Made by a program: the position numbers and the translations under genes. This document shows, in pieces, positions 1 to 10,303 of a stretch of 41,833 nt of DNA. Within the stretch, counting starts at the first letter, position 1. Each line of letters opens with the position of its first letter. Source of the stretch: Paucidesulfovibrio gracilis DSM 16080 (GTDB taxonomy: Bacteria > Desulfobacterota > Desulfovibrionia > Desulfovibrionales > Desulfovibrionaceae); NCBI RefSeq assembly GCF_900167125.1, contig NZ_FUYC01000018.1:1-41833 (forward strand). Direction: 5' to 3'. Under the pieces are notes generated by a model, which saw only the letters and a list, made by a program, of their open reading frames with translations, searched no databases and was not told the DNA's origin.

Positions 1-158
1 CGATTTCCGGTTCATCCCCACGGGCGTGGGGAACACTGATCCGCGAGCAAACGCACGCGCTCGGTCTGCGGTTCATCCCCACGGGCGTGGGGAACACTCC
101 AGCGAGCTGGAGGCCGACTGGTTCGGCGGCGGTTCATCCCCACGGGCGTGGGGAACAC
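1..158 (-). CRISPR. Type I-E CRISPR array, leader-proximal end (runs off the window)
   Basis: Three identical 29-nt repeats are at 8-36, 69-97 and 130-158, with 32-nt spacers at 37-68 and 98-129. A partial third spacer is at 1-7. The repeat period is exactly 61 bp. Each repeat has the CCCCACG...CGTGGGG inverted arms of type I-E repeats. Read on the minus strand a repeat begins GTGTTCCCC and ends GGATGAACCG, the usual I-E crRNA orientation. The array is therefore transcribed leftward, away from cas2, and the repeat at 130-158 is the first after the leader. All three repeats are identical, as expected at the young, leader-side end. The total number of repeats cannot be seen. Confidence 0.97.
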
Positions 159-246
159 TCTAACCAGAACCACTTATATTTCTTAGCACAAAAACGCCAC
201 AACAAAAAAACCAAAATTTTACCCATAGTCAGGCATTATCATTGCA
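159..246 (-). promoter_or_regulatory. CRISPR leader
   Basis: This is an 88-bp A/T-rich stretch between the cas2 stop codon and the first repeat, with runs of A/T on both strands, clearly different from the G+C-rich cas genes. Its position and composition fit the leader that drives array transcription and marks the site of new spacer insertion. I could not find a convincing IHF consensus site or a clear -35/-10 pair, so only its role as leader is claimed. Confidence 0.75.
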
Positions 247-1431
<1,185 letters not shown>

Positions 1432-1432
<1 letters not shown>

Positions 1433-2088
1433 CACGCCCGCCTTACCAGCAACAGCCCGAAACCAAAGCCCTTGGCAGCGCCCACCCCCTGGAAAAGGGC
1501 TTTTTTCAGTAGCGCGGCATCGGAAACCGTGGCAAACCCGCACACATCAATACGCGAAAGCACCACATCCTTGCTGCCGCCCCTGTACCCGAAACGGCTC
1601 TGGTCATAGGCCTCCGCCATGACAGTTTCCTTTTCCAGTGCCAGGCCCAGAGTCTGCTCTCGTTTTTCAAGCCACTGTTCGGCAACACCTTGGGCTATTT
1701 CCGAACGCGGCGGCATTTCAAGCCCCTTGCGCATAAAGCGCTTTCGTTCGTCCTGCACCATGTCCACCCGGACCTGACGCCCGCGCCTGCCGTTGGACGA
1801 AGGTTCACGCCGCTTGATCACGGGATTGAAACGTAGGGAAAACAATACCCTGTCGCCGTTCGTCAGCTTCGGTTCATATTCCTTCACTTCTATCCTGCGC
1901 ACAAAAGGCAAATCCTCGGGCCGCCGCTTCGAAACGGTCAGAAACGAGGAGTCGTCCAGATGGCGATACAGAAAGTCCCGCCGCCGGTCAGGGGAATCCG
2001 AAAAGAGCTTCCAGAGCGCCTGATGTGCCTCGTACACGCCCAGATGCGAGGACCGGGCCATGTCCAGCCGAATCTTACTCATGAACAT
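1432..2088 (-). CDS. cas6e: CRISPR pre-crRNA endoribonuclease Cas6e (CasE)
   Basis: Cas6e cuts the repeat hairpin and stays bound to the crRNA 3' end within Cascade. The 218-residue protein has the family N-terminus MFMSKIRLDMARSSHLGVYE followed by AHQALWKLF. The latter matches the HQGLWHLF block of E. coli CasE with its conserved histidine. The C-terminal glycine-rich loop is GVGAAKGFGFGLL. The first ATG (2088) is preceded by GGAGG with 6-nt spacing, which favours it over the ATG at 2082. The gene overlaps the cas5e end by 14 nt and the cas1 start by 1 nt. Confidence 0.95.
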
Positions 2089-2839
2089 GTTCCACCTCCG
2101 GTTTCCGACGCAGGGTGAAATGGTGCTCCTGCCGCATGGCGAACTGTCGTCGGGCCGAGTTGGTCAACACGTCGCGCACGGAATACACCGTGGAATATTT
2201 TTCCACTTCGGGGACGCCGTGCCCGGCGTCGGACCACACCTGCGAACCCGTGAACAGGGATCCCGCATTACGGCAGTGTTCACCGCATATTTCGTCATAG
2301 CGTTCAAACGCCTCGGCAACGTTGTCTGCGGACAGGATTTCCGGCAGCAGGGGAAAACCCGGCGGGCAGGATTTCCTGCCGAGGTAGAGCGCCAGCCGTG
2401 GCCGGGCCAGCGCGTCCCGCATGTCATCCACGCCGTATCCGGCATCTTTCTCCAGCCACACGCACACCGTGAACGCGGCCCCGGCAAGGTACTCGCGTCG
2501 GGAAAGGATGGTGGTAAGCTGCTCCTTGCAGACCTTGTTCACCAGCTCGTCGCGCCGCGTATGGTACGTCACCTTGCGCACGGAAGGAGGCGTCTGCACC
2601 GTGTGGTAGTCAATCATCCGTTCGCCCGAGGCGTCGGCACGTACGGCAATGCGCGCCGCGCCATGCAGGGTTTCAAGGGCATCCGGAGCGTCGCGCCGGA
2701 TGCCCAGCGCGGCCGCCACCAACCCCATCACCCCGGAACGCCCGGGCCGCCCGGCCGTGGCGCGAACCTCGCCCACGGCCGAGACCGTGCCCCAGCTCTG
2801 CATGGGACCCCGGAGGGTAAAGACAAGATATTCCCTCAT
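2075..2839 (-). CDS. cas5e: Cascade subunit Cas5e (CasD)
   Basis: Cas5e caps the 5' handle of the crRNA in Cascade. The 254-residue protein starts MREYLVFTLRGPMQSWGTVS and continues GRPGRSGVMGLVAAALGI. These are the RAMP-type N-terminal motif and the glycine-rich block of the I-E Cas5 family. Its Shine-Dalgarno sequence (CGGAG, 8 nt before the ATG) lies within the last codons of cas7e, 5 nt upstream. The length is slightly above the E. coli protein (224 residues). Assignment is secure from motif and operon position. Confidence 0.94.
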   Translation of the reverse strand: MREYLVFTLRGPMQSWGTVSAVGEVRATAGRPGRSGVMGLVAAALGIRRDAPDALETLHGAARIAVRADASGERMIDYHTVQTPPSVRKVTYHTRRDELVNKVCKEQLTTILSRREYLAGAAFTVCVWLEKDAGYGVDDMRDALARPRLALYLGRKSCPPGFPLLPEILSADNVAEAFERYDEICGEHCRNAGSLFTGSQVWSDAGHGVPEVEKYSTVYSVRDVLTNSARRQFAMRQEHHFTLRRKPEVEHVHE

Positions 2840-2844
2840 GGTCT

Positions 2845-3960
2845 TTACTCCGCGATGAAGTCACAAAGGTCTTTCAAAGTTTGCCGGCCATGGCCGCAAA
2901 CTATGGATTCGGCCTCCTCGCCCAGTATGGCGTTGAAGCTCTCGCGTTTGGTTTCGAGCGCGGCAAGGGCGTCCGCAAGCATATCCTCGCCGTTCACGGG
3001 CTTGAGAAACGCCTCGGCAAGGGTGCGCGCATGGGCGTCGCCCTTTTCCGCCACGCAATAGGAAGCCACGGCGCGGGAGGCAAAGCTGTTCTGCTTGCCC
3101 GAGGGACTCACCGTGTACACGGCCCGCGCCAACGCTCCAAGAGTGCGGTTGCAAAGGTTCTCATCGCCACCGAGGTTTTCCAGCAGCAGGTCGCGGTCCA
3201 CGCACACATACAGGTAAAAGAGGCCCGCGCCGAACTCAGCCACGCCCATGTGCCCGGCCCCGGGGTCGTCGCGGTTCAGATCGTCCACGGCGGTGAAGAA
3301 ATCGTCCTCCACAACGGCCTTGTGAACGGTCATGGCGTGCGCCACCTGCACAGCGGCCTCCACGTTGTATTCCGGACGGCTGGCCAGCATTCGGCCGAAC
3401 ATGGCCACATCCACGGCATTGGCTTCACCGCGCAAAAGATCCAACGCATCTTTTTCCGGTTCCTTGCCTGTCTCGCGGCAGGTCTCCACCAGCTCGCCTA
3501 CGGCCGCCAGTTCCACGGGGTTCAGGTGGGCCATCTGCTCGGTTTCGAGGGATTCAAGGAAATCCTTTTTCACAAACTTGTCCGCCTTGGCCTTGTATTC
3601 CGCCTTGTTCTTGGCAAACACGCCCGCCACAGCGCGCGCGATCTTGGCGGCGGCCGCCTGCTTCAGGGTTGGCAGATCGCCCGTTGCCTCAATGTCCTCC
3701 ATGCTTTCCGCAAAGGTCACACCGTTTGTCAGGGCAAAATACGCGTATTTGCCGACTTCCTTGGTACGCTTGCCGAAATGATCACACAGCGCGCCCGAGA
3801 TGTGCTCCGAGGTGCGCCATGCGCGTTTCAAGCTCTGGGAGGAAACACGCAACCGCTGGCACCCGCCCATCTTCACGGTCTTGGGGCGTCCGAGGTCGTC
3901 GCGGTTCAGGTTGCTGGCCGGATACGTGGTCAAAACGTGCAGTTGAATGAAACGGGACAT
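2845..3960 (-). CDS. cas7e: Cascade backbone subunit Cas7e (CasC)
   Basis: Cas7e forms the six-copy helical backbone that coats the crRNA spacer. The 371-residue protein begins MSRFIQLHVLTTYPASNLNR, followed by DDLGRPKTVKMGG and QRLRVSSQSLKRAWR. These are diagnostic for the I-E Cas7 family. A strong ribosome site (AAGGAG) precedes the ATG. The gene follows cse2 by 12 nt. The gene is intact and of normal length. Confidence 0.96.
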   Translation of the reverse strand: MSRFIQLHVLTTYPASNLNRDDLGRPKTVKMGGCQRLRVSSQSLKRAWRTSEHISGALCDHFGKRTKEVGKYAYFALTNGVTFAESMEDIEATGDLPTLKQAAAAKIARAVAGVFAKNKAEYKAKADKFVKKDFLESLETEQMAHLNPVELAAVGELVETCRETGKEPEKDALDLLRGEANAVDVAMFGRMLASRPEYNVEAAVQVAHAMTVHKAVVEDDFFTAVDDLNRDDPGAGHMGVAEFGAGLFYLYVCVDRDLLLENLGGDENLCNRTLGALARAVYTVSPSGKQNSFASRAVASYCVAEKGDAHARTLAEAFLKPVNGEDMLADALAALETKRESFNAILGEEAESIVCGHGRQTLKDLCDFIAE

Positions 3961-3972
3961 AATATGATCTCC

Positions 3973-4476
3973 TTATGCTTTGCTTCGGTTGGGGTAGTAT
4001 TCCCTGGCCCAGTTCATCCGGGCCTGATCGTTCCAGTACATGGTATGCCGGATCAACCCGCCGAGGCTGGCCACGCCGCCGCACATACCCACGAACCGCA
4101 CCAACATGCGGTACAATTCATCGTATTCACCGTCCTCCACGGCCAGCAGCTTACGGAAACGTACGTCGCGCATGTCCGGAGAGCCCTTGCCCTCCCGAGC
4201 GAAAACAGCGGCGAAATGCCCCTTGTGCAAGTGCCGGGCATTGGCCAACACACCGGCCGCAAGAGCCAACCGTTCCAGATCAGGCTCGCCCAGTTCAAAC
4301 GAAGCTAATTCCTCCACCAGTCCGTTGCGATAGGCCGGGGACACATACACCTCGGTGCGACTTTTGGCCCGGCGCAGACCGGCCCGCTGACCACGGTCTT
4401 TCTCCAGACCATGCCACCACGATTCCACGGCCTTCCAGAAGCCGTTGTCGTTGAATGCCTGATCCAATTTCATCAT
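3973..4476 (-). CDS. cse2: Cascade small subunit Cse2 (CasB)
   Basis: Cse2 dimerises along the Cascade belly and stabilises the R-loop. The 167-residue protein starts MMKLDQAFNDNGFWKAVESW. It contains the arginine-rich region and the C-terminal MCGGVASLGGLIRHTMYWND block expected of CasB proteins, and it ends near NWAREYYP. Its ATG overlaps the cse1 stop in ATGA (4473-4476), which implies coupled translation. The sequence is poorly conserved in this family generally, so the call rests on length, the small motifs and the position between cse1 and cas7e. Confidence 0.9.
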   Translation of the reverse strand: MMKLDQAFNDNGFWKAVESWWHGLEKDRGQRAGLRRAKSRTEVYVSPAYRNGLVEELASFELGEPDLERLALAAGVLANARHLHKGHFAAVFAREGKGSPDMRDVRFRKLLAVEDGEYDELYRMLVRFVGMCGGVASLGGLIRHTMYWNDQARMNWAREYYPNRSKA

Positions 4477-6041
4477 GCCTCCCTAGGCGGATACATTTCC
4501 ATGCCGCGCAAATACTTGATATTGTAATTCCTCATGCGCTTGTGCGCTTCCACGCAGCGCTCCATGCGCTCTGGCGGTATGCCGAACCGTTCGGCGTTTT
4601 CCTCGAACAACTTTGAAGACTCGACCAAGAGCACCCTGCCCCACACAAGACGCAGCTCGTCCCGTTCGGACAGGCTCGCGTCGCGATCTGGCAAGGCAGC
4701 AAGCTGGGCCGCGTTTTCATAAAAAGCCGCTTCGGTGCGGCCCCAGAACATGTTGTTGGCGTTCTCGAAAAGACTCATGTCGGTCTTGGCCTGATTCTTT
4801 CCAGCATCATGCACCAGCGCGTCCTTAAGCGCGCCCAGCAGGTTGCGCCGCACCTGATCCGCAGCGGCCACCATGCCGCGCACTTCCGCGACGAAGGTCA
4901 CTTCGTCCCCGAGCAGGACAAAGGATGGGAAGACATGCTCGCACCATTGCCGAGCTTTTGCATTGTCCATGTCATACCCGGCCACGCCGATCCGGCTGCC
5001 GCGCCTCCCGGCATTGCGTACGCACTGGGCCGCGTGCATGTGCCGCTTGGCGTCCGGCTCGCCATAGACAACGCCCAGCCAGTTGCTGTAGGCGTCTATG
5101 TTGCTGCGCCCTTTGATGGACAGGGGCGGTTTGCCCTGTTCCATGGTGTAGGGCGTGAGCGGATGCACCCATTCCGGGCCGTAGTTGTAGCCGTTGGGAC
5201 GGGAAAGGAACTCGCGCACGGCCAGACCATGTTCCCTGCCGCAGACATGGCAGGGTCCTTGGGCCTCTTCCTCACGCAGCACAATGCGCCGGGGCATGCC
5301 CCAGAACACGTGCAGGGGATGCATATCCTGCGGATGCACCTGTTCATTCTTGTCGCTGGTGCGGGTGGGCGCGGCCCATGCATACACGCGAGAAGCGAGC
5401 ACCCCCCTGTCCGAAGTGGGTTCGATGCTCCCCCGGCCCTTGACCGGAGCCACGTTCAGCCACAGGCTTTGCCACAGGGTGTCTCCCGCGCACAGGGTCG
5501 AAAGCGGACCGCCCCCGCGCATGGACGTGCGATTGCCGCGTCCGCCGGCCGGGGCAAAGGCCTGCAAGGTGAACAGGGCGGCCGCGGCGCAGGCCGGACA
5601 CATGGCCTCCACCTGCCCGCGTTTGATAAAAAAGTCCTTATTTTCACGCAGGGTGATGCCGCCGGGCTGCTCAATGAGCAATGCCCCGATCCCGTTGCTC
5701 ACGGGCTTGTCCATTTCATTCATGGTCAGGTCTTGCATGAACCGGGGGCGCTCGCCAAAAAGGTTGAAGAACTCCCGGTGGGCCGCAAAGGCCTCGCGTA
5801 GTTTCTTTTGGCTCGGCGGGGAACCGAGCATTCGGTCCCGGGTGCGCATGTCCGCAGGCGCAAACGCGGTCTGTAACAGGCCCACAAGGAATTCCATGAG
5901 CGCGGCCCGGAAATCCGCCCGTTGCGGATTTAAGCCTACGGGCGGATTGTCGCCCACGATTTCCCATGGCCGTATCCATTCGGTCCGCCCGTCCCCAAAA
6001 AGTGCGGGCAGCCACGGCTCATCCAATAAATTGTAGTTCAT
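4473..6041 (-). CDS. cse1: Cascade large subunit Cse1/Cas8e (CasA)
   Basis: Cse1 recognises the PAM and recruits Cas3. The 522-residue protein begins MNYNLLDEPWLPALF, the standard Cse1 N-terminus. Two cysteine pairs, CPAC and CHVC, fit the zinc-binding part of the family. A glycine-rich GRGNRTSMRGGGPLSTL loop follows the first pair. Start 6041 was chosen over an in-frame ATG four codons upstream (6053) because GGAG lies 8 nt before it. A gap of about 145 bp separates it from cas3 and is rich in A/T. It probably holds the Cascade operon promoter, though I could not define one with confidence. Confidence 0.94.
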   Translation of the reverse strand: MNYNLLDEPWLPALFGDGRTEWIRPWEIVGDNPPVGLNPQRADFRAALMEFLVGLLQTAFAPADMRTRDRMLGSPPSQKKLREAFAAHREFFNLFGERPRFMQDLTMNEMDKPVSNGIGALLIEQPGGITLRENKDFFIKRGQVEAMCPACAAAALFTLQAFAPAGGRGNRTSMRGGGPLSTLCAGDTLWQSLWLNVAPVKGRGSIEPTSDRGVLASRVYAWAAPTRTSDKNEQVHPQDMHPLHVFWGMPRRIVLREEEAQGPCHVCGREHGLAVREFLSRPNGYNYGPEWVHPLTPYTMEQGKPPLSIKGRSNIDAYSNWLGVVYGEPDAKRHMHAAQCVRNAGRRGSRIGVAGYDMDNAKARQWCEHVFPSFVLLGDEVTFVAEVRGMVAAADQVRRNLLGALKDALVHDAGKNQAKTDMSLFENANNMFWGRTEAAFYENAAQLAALPDRDASLSERDELRLVWGRVLLVESSKLFEENAERFGIPPERMERCVEAHKRMRNYNIKYLRGMEMYPPREA

Positions 6042-6186
6042 GGTTTTCTCCATATATATTTGGAATACGATACCATATACAAAAAAAAGCCCCCTAACCA
6101 CCCTCATATAAAGTGGATCAGCGGACTCGACAATAACGAAGAACTAATACAATTATCGAAAAAAACACCAACTGCAGGGGATTTAA

Positions 6187-8808
6187 TCAGTCAACAACCA
6201 GACCGCACCGCTGATCATAGCGGACGGTTCTGGTCACGCCCCTGGCGTCCTTGCCAGAACCAGACCACACGCCGGGCGAAATTTCGCACAGGGGCAGGCA
6301 GACGCACCACTCGCCCTTGTCCGGCATGGACTCCATGAGCGAGGACACGTCGCTAGCGCAGGATTGCGGAGCATGGGCGGACGAAAGAAGGCGCACGGGT
6401 ACGCGCACCTCGGAACGCACGCAGTTGTCCATGCTCGCGCCCCTGCCGTCGTCAGACCACAGGCGCACCCCGTCATCCTCCACGCGCAACAGCCGCAGAC
6501 CATGGCTCGGCTCGCCCAACCGCGTGGGAGCGGCTACGTCGTCGCCCCACGGCGAATCCTCCAGCGAATAACCCCCGGAAAAATCGAGGGAACCGAAACA
6601 GGCCACGGCCTTGTCCGCGCATTGCTTGCCAAAGGCGTCCATTTCCCGCCCGTCCATGCTATGCGGGGCGCACAGAACACCGTCCCCATAGCAGCCCTCT
6701 ACCAATTCCCGTGCGTCGCGAGGCAACACGACGGCCCCCTTGGAGCACAAAATCCGGGCCGTACGCCACAAAACGGCCGGACGCGGGTACACATACTGCC
6801 CCTTTTCGAACATGGTCCCATACCAGTCTCCGGGCGCATCGTCCGCAGGTTCGGGCATGAGCACCCGCATCACTGCGGTTTCATAGCCGACCGGACGGGA
6901 ACGCTCGTGCCTGTGGCACCGTCCGGCCCGCTGGATCATCAACTCCATGGGCGCTAGATCGCTCAGCAAAACATCAAAATCCAAATCAAGGGACTGCTCG
7001 ACCACCTGCGAGGCAATCAGGATTTTCTCGGCCCGGTCGGACGCTACACTTTCCTTGCCGAACACGCGCAACACTTCCCGTTCGATATCGGCCCTGTCGG
7101 CGCCAGTGAACCGGGAATGAAACACCAGCACCCTGTCAGCGGGCAGGCCGTGTTCCTCAACCAGCAGCCGCGCCGCTTCCAGCACGTCCACCACAGTATT
7201 TCGAATCCAGCAGGCGCAGGCACCGGCCTTAAAAGCCCGGCGCAATGCGTCGAACATGCCGGATTCGTCATATACCGACTCCACGGCCACGTTCAGCGTG
7301 CGGCGCGTGGCAACGGGAATGGATTCTCCCTTCTCATCCGTCAGCCTTGTCATGAGCGGAAAGGACACGGAAAACGGGTCCGCATCCTGTTCGGGTTCGG
7401 GCACGTTTTTCCCGGCAAGGGCGCGGCCATTGCGCCACGCCTCGGCCAGAGTCCGGCGCAGCTCACTCGTCATGGTGGCCGAGAGCAGCACGGCGCTACC
7501 GCCCATGGCGGCATGAAACCGCAGCAGATTTGCTAGCAGTTCACCGGTGTAAACGTCATAGGAATGCACCTCGTCCACCACCAGCACGGAACGGCACAAA
7601 CCCAGCAACCGCAGGGACTGATGTTTGGCCCCAAGCACGCCCAGCAGAGCCTGATCGATGGTACCCACACCGCACGCAGCCAGCAGAGCCTTTTTGCGAC
7701 TATCCGCCAGCCAGTGGGCGCTAACCGCGCCCCCTTCGTCGTTGTCTGCTCCCTGCCGCGCGCAAAGGCCGGACATGTATGTTTCATTGAGAAAGGTGCC
7801 GCCGTGCGCGAGGGCGAGAAAAATATCCTGATCGAACAAGGCCCGGTATCCTTGGGCGAGGCGTTCATACATGGCGTTTGCCGTGGCCATGGTGGGCAGC
7901 CCCACGTACAGGCCCGATGCAAGGCCAAAGCGCATGGAACGGTGCGCAGCCAGCAGGGCCGCCTCGGTCTTGCCCCCGCCGGTCAGATCCTCAATGATGA
8001 ACATTTCCGGCCCGATGGGTTCCGGCAGATCGAGAACGGCCTGCTGCATATGGCTTGGCGCGCATCCCTTCAAATGGGGCAGCAGGTCCGCAAACTCACA
8101 GCTATCCGTGGCGTGCGCCCCGACCAGCCCGAGTGCGTCCACGGCATCGGCCGCCCGCCCCTGCGCAACCGGCCAATAGGCTTCAAAACAATCCCACTTG
8201 GAAACGGGCTTGAACCAATGCTCGTTGGAGCCGATCCAATCCGCAAGGATGATCAGCCCGGCCGTGAACCACGACAATGGCTCAAGCTCCACCTCTCGGA
8301 ACTGTTCATATGATTCGCAAAGAAAGCGCGCCGCCACCTCGCGCACGAACGCTTCGGCATCAGCCTCCACGGAAAACGCGGAATGCCCCAAATCGCAGGT
8401 ATCGCAGGGTGATCCGTGATGGCAGAATGCGGCCGTCAACAACGGTTTCAGGGAGTATTCATCCGGCAGGTCAAGATAGTCCCATGGCCATATTTTTTCC
8501 CAGAGAGCAAGCCCGTATTCCGTGTGATGGTGCGCATACCCGCCGCGACGGTGTCCGAGCTTTTCCCCCAACGAGGTCAAACGCTGAAAGCCGGGATGGA
8601 ACTTGCCCAGATCGTGACACGCGGCAAGAAAAAGAACCAAGGAACGCACATGGCCGGTCGGCATGGGGGCAAGATCAGCCATGCGAGCCGCCCACACGGG
8701 GTTCGCGTCCAGCAACCGTTCGGCCACGGCCGCGACGTCCAGACAATGATGCCCCAGATGATGCCAGTCCCCATCCAAAAACGTCTTTCCCCAATAATCG
8801 TAACGCAC
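6187..8808 (-). CDS. cas3: CRISPR effector nuclease-helicase Cas3 (HD + SF2)
   Basis: Cas3 is recruited by Cascade to nick and degrade invading DNA. The 873-residue protein is one chain with an N-terminal HD nuclease (HHLGHHCLD near residue 16; CHDLGKFHPGFQ near 64). A superfamily 2 helicase follows, with Walker A GGGKTE (277-282), DEVH (412-415), SATMTSE (443-449) and an arginine finger block QRAGRCHRH. Nothing is truncated and all catalytic motifs are present. It starts with GTG, preceded by GGGAGG at 7-nt spacing. Being separated from cse1 by a gap, cas3 may have its own promoter in the region right of 8808. Confidence 0.96.
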   Translation of the reverse strand: MRYDYWGKTFLDGDWHHLGHHCLDVAAVAERLLDANPVWAARMADLAPMPTGHVRSLVLFLAACHDLGKFHPGFQRLTSLGEKLGHRRGGYAHHHTEYGLALWEKIWPWDYLDLPDEYSLKPLLTAAFCHHGSPCDTCDLGHSAFSVEADAEAFVREVAARFLCESYEQFREVELEPLSWFTAGLIILADWIGSNEHWFKPVSKWDCFEAYWPVAQGRAADAVDALGLVGAHATDSCEFADLLPHLKGCAPSHMQQAVLDLPEPIGPEMFIIEDLTGGGKTEAALLAAHRSMRFGLASGLYVGLPTMATANAMYERLAQGYRALFDQDIFLALAHGGTFLNETYMSGLCARQGADNDEGGAVSAHWLADSRKKALLAACGVGTIDQALLGVLGAKHQSLRLLGLCRSVLVVDEVHSYDVYTGELLANLLRFHAAMGGSAVLLSATMTSELRRTLAEAWRNGRALAGKNVPEPEQDADPFSVSFPLMTRLTDEKGESIPVATRRTLNVAVESVYDESGMFDALRRAFKAGACACWIRNTVVDVLEAARLLVEEHGLPADRVLVFHSRFTGADRADIEREVLRVFGKESVASDRAEKILIASQVVEQSLDLDFDVLLSDLAPMELMIQRAGRCHRHERSRPVGYETAVMRVLMPEPADDAPGDWYGTMFEKGQYVYPRPAVLWRTARILCSKGAVVLPRDARELVEGCYGDGVLCAPHSMDGREMDAFGKQCADKAVACFGSLDFSGGYSLEDSPWGDDVAAPTRLGEPSHGLRLLRVEDDGVRLWSDDGRGASMDNCVRSEVRVPVRLLSSAHAPQSCASDVSSLMESMPDKGEWCVCLPLCEISPGVWSGSGKDARGVTRTVRYDQRCGLVVD

Positions 8809-9230
8809 TCAAGTCCTCCCGACCGGGACAAAACGCAACTTAAATATTTAACTGTAGATAAAACAACTCGAAACGTCAGGTTTTCCAACATGGAACAAAT
8901 GGCAACAACCTCTGATAAGCCCTACTTCTCAGCCCTCGACAAACTGGGAAAGGATTACCCTGTATACACCGTATTTGCAGGCTAATTTGCAAAATCTGTT
9001 GTAAAACTTCAGTGAAATAGTTCCTCTGCAAAGTAGTGACTTCTGGCCAAGTTGTGCTCAGTATTTTCATATGGCAAACTAAGACGTAACAAGCATTGCT
9101 AGGACCGATCAACATGGCATTGATCAGAAATTCACCAACGAGATAAGCCGATGCAAAACTCGTATATTGAACGCTTTAACAGGTCTTGTCGAAAAAGAAT
9201 TTAGGCGTATCTACCTTTGACAGTTTGACA
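8809..9230. other. Gene-poor stretch beyond cas3 with decayed mobile DNA
   Basis: No full gene is visible. The base composition is more A/T-rich than cas3. A 31-residue open frame on the plus strand (8890-8985) has no good ribosome site and is not called. The right part contains the transposase remnant listed separately. The cas3 promoter probably lies at the left end. Confidence 0.5.
9124..9220 (+). pseudogene. Remnant of an IS3-family-type transposase (C-terminal part)
   Basis: Translating from about 9124 gives RDKPMQNSYIERFNRSCRK, which matches the conserved GKPxQNxxIERFNR block near the DDE catalytic glutamate of IS3-family OrfB transposases. The frame then hits a stop. Shifting by one base in a run of five A gives EFRRIYL before another stop. 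Only about 30 residues survive, and the catalytic aspartates are absent. It is a dead fragment next to the CRISPR locus. Confidence 0.6.
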
Positions 9231-9263
9231 AAAGACCCCGACAATCCGGGGTCTTTCTTTTTT
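9231..9263 (+). terminator. Rho-independent terminator
   Basis: A perfect 10-bp stem AAAGACCCCG/CGGGGTCTTT with a 6-nt loop is followed by CTTTTTT on the plus strand. The T-tract is better on the plus strand, but it could also end the minus-strand operon that stops at 9440. Confidence 0.8.
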
Positions 9264-9439
9264 CCTCATGGGGGCGGGGGAGATTTGCGGTGCTCAACGT
9301 TGTAGCCAAAGAAAAATTCAAGACATGGAAAAATGCACAAACGGCGGAGCGAGTATCAGAATTCACCTTTTTGCCATCACAAAATTGCCTGAACAACCGG
9401 AACGACTTTCAGAGTCTATCCGTGTGCTACGCCGCCCGA

Positions 9440-10303
9440 TTATTGTAGCTCCTTCAAAGCTCTTTCAAGCGCGGCAGGAATGTGCGTAATCAACTCACCG
9501 ATCTGCGAGGCCGGATTAAGGTCCGCCAACTCCCCAGCATGACGATTGGCTTGAGCCGCAACCCACGCTGCACGAGATACGTCAAAACCGGACTCGATCA
9601 AAGCGCAAGCCATGCCGGTTACGGTGTCACCCGTTCCTCCCATCGCTTCCATTGCTTCAATCGACGGGCTTGATACCCTTGCCAGCACGCCTTCTTTATT
9701 GGCAATGTGATCCGTGCTCCCCTTGACCAACAGACACTGGGCCGCGTTTTGGTGTGCATAAGCTCGGACGACAAGCTCCTGTATTTTCTCGTCATCCTGC
9801 AAAATAAAACCACGTGTGTAAAATGGATGCGGCGCCATCTCATCCGCCAGAAACGCCAGCTCACCAACATCTGGTGTAAAAAGGGTATATGCACCTGCAT
9901 TCCCGCTCATTTTTGCTGCGTACATAAAGCCAGCATCGGCCACGAGCGTGGGAAACGTTGTCAACGATTGGATACTCAGCAAAATCCGATCATGCCAATC
10001 CACGTCGGGCTGTAAGTAATGAAAAGCAAGAGTGGAAAACGTTTGCTGTGGCAAAATACGAGTCAAATATTCATAGATATTCCGACTCCCCTTCCCCAAC
10101 CCTTCATCTCCTACTAAAAAGGCGTACGGTGGCTGCAATTGCAGACAACGACACGTCACAGCCGAAGCAGCCAACAGGGCGGGAGTCCCGCGGTCAGGGG
10201 AAAATTCCCTGCCATCCACGGCAAGGCGTCCATTTTGGAAATCAATTGTTCCTTCCAACACCGGAATGGTCGGATCAGGGATGGTCCCCACTACTGCGAG
10301 CAC
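9440..10303 (-). CDS. Sugar kinase-like protein of the NAD(P)H-hydrate dehydratase (CARKD) type
   Basis: This 287-residue protein has the ribokinase-like fold signatures of the CARKD/YjeF C-terminal family: TPDVGELAFLADEM, then LLVKGSTDHI, and the anion-hole motif GGTGDTVTG near the C-terminal third. It lacks the YjeF epimerase domain. The GTG at 10303 was chosen because GAGGAGGTGA lies just upstream. This gives a 13-nt overlap with the preceding gene and implies coupling. It is the last gene of the yedE-yedF-DUF3343 operon. The family repairs hydrated NAD(P)H, but this operon position suggests a specialised role in selenium or sulfur metabolism. The true substrate is unknown. Confidence 0.7.
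   Translation of the reverse strand: MLAVVGTIPDPTIPVLEGTIDFQNGRLAVDGREFSPDRGTPALLAASAVTCRCLQLQPPYAFLVGDEGLGKGSRNIYEYLTRILPQQTFSTLAFHYLQPDVDWHDRILLSIQSLTTFPTLVADAGFMYAAKMSGNAGAYTLFTPDVGELAFLADEMAPHPFYTRGFILQDDEKIQELVVRAYAHQNAAQCLLVKGSTDHIANKEGVLARVSSPSIEAMEAMGGTGDTVTGMACALIESGFDVSRAAWVAAQANRHAGELADLNPASQIGELITHIPAALERALKELQ

Noticed and set aside
2881-4308. Long plus-strand open frame of 475 codons across cas7e and cse2
   Set aside because: It is antisense to two clear cas genes, lacks a ribosome site and known motifs, and is an effect of the high G+C content.
8890-8985. 31-codon open frame next to cas3
   Set aside because: Poor ribosome site, no conserved feature visible, inside decayed mobile DNA.
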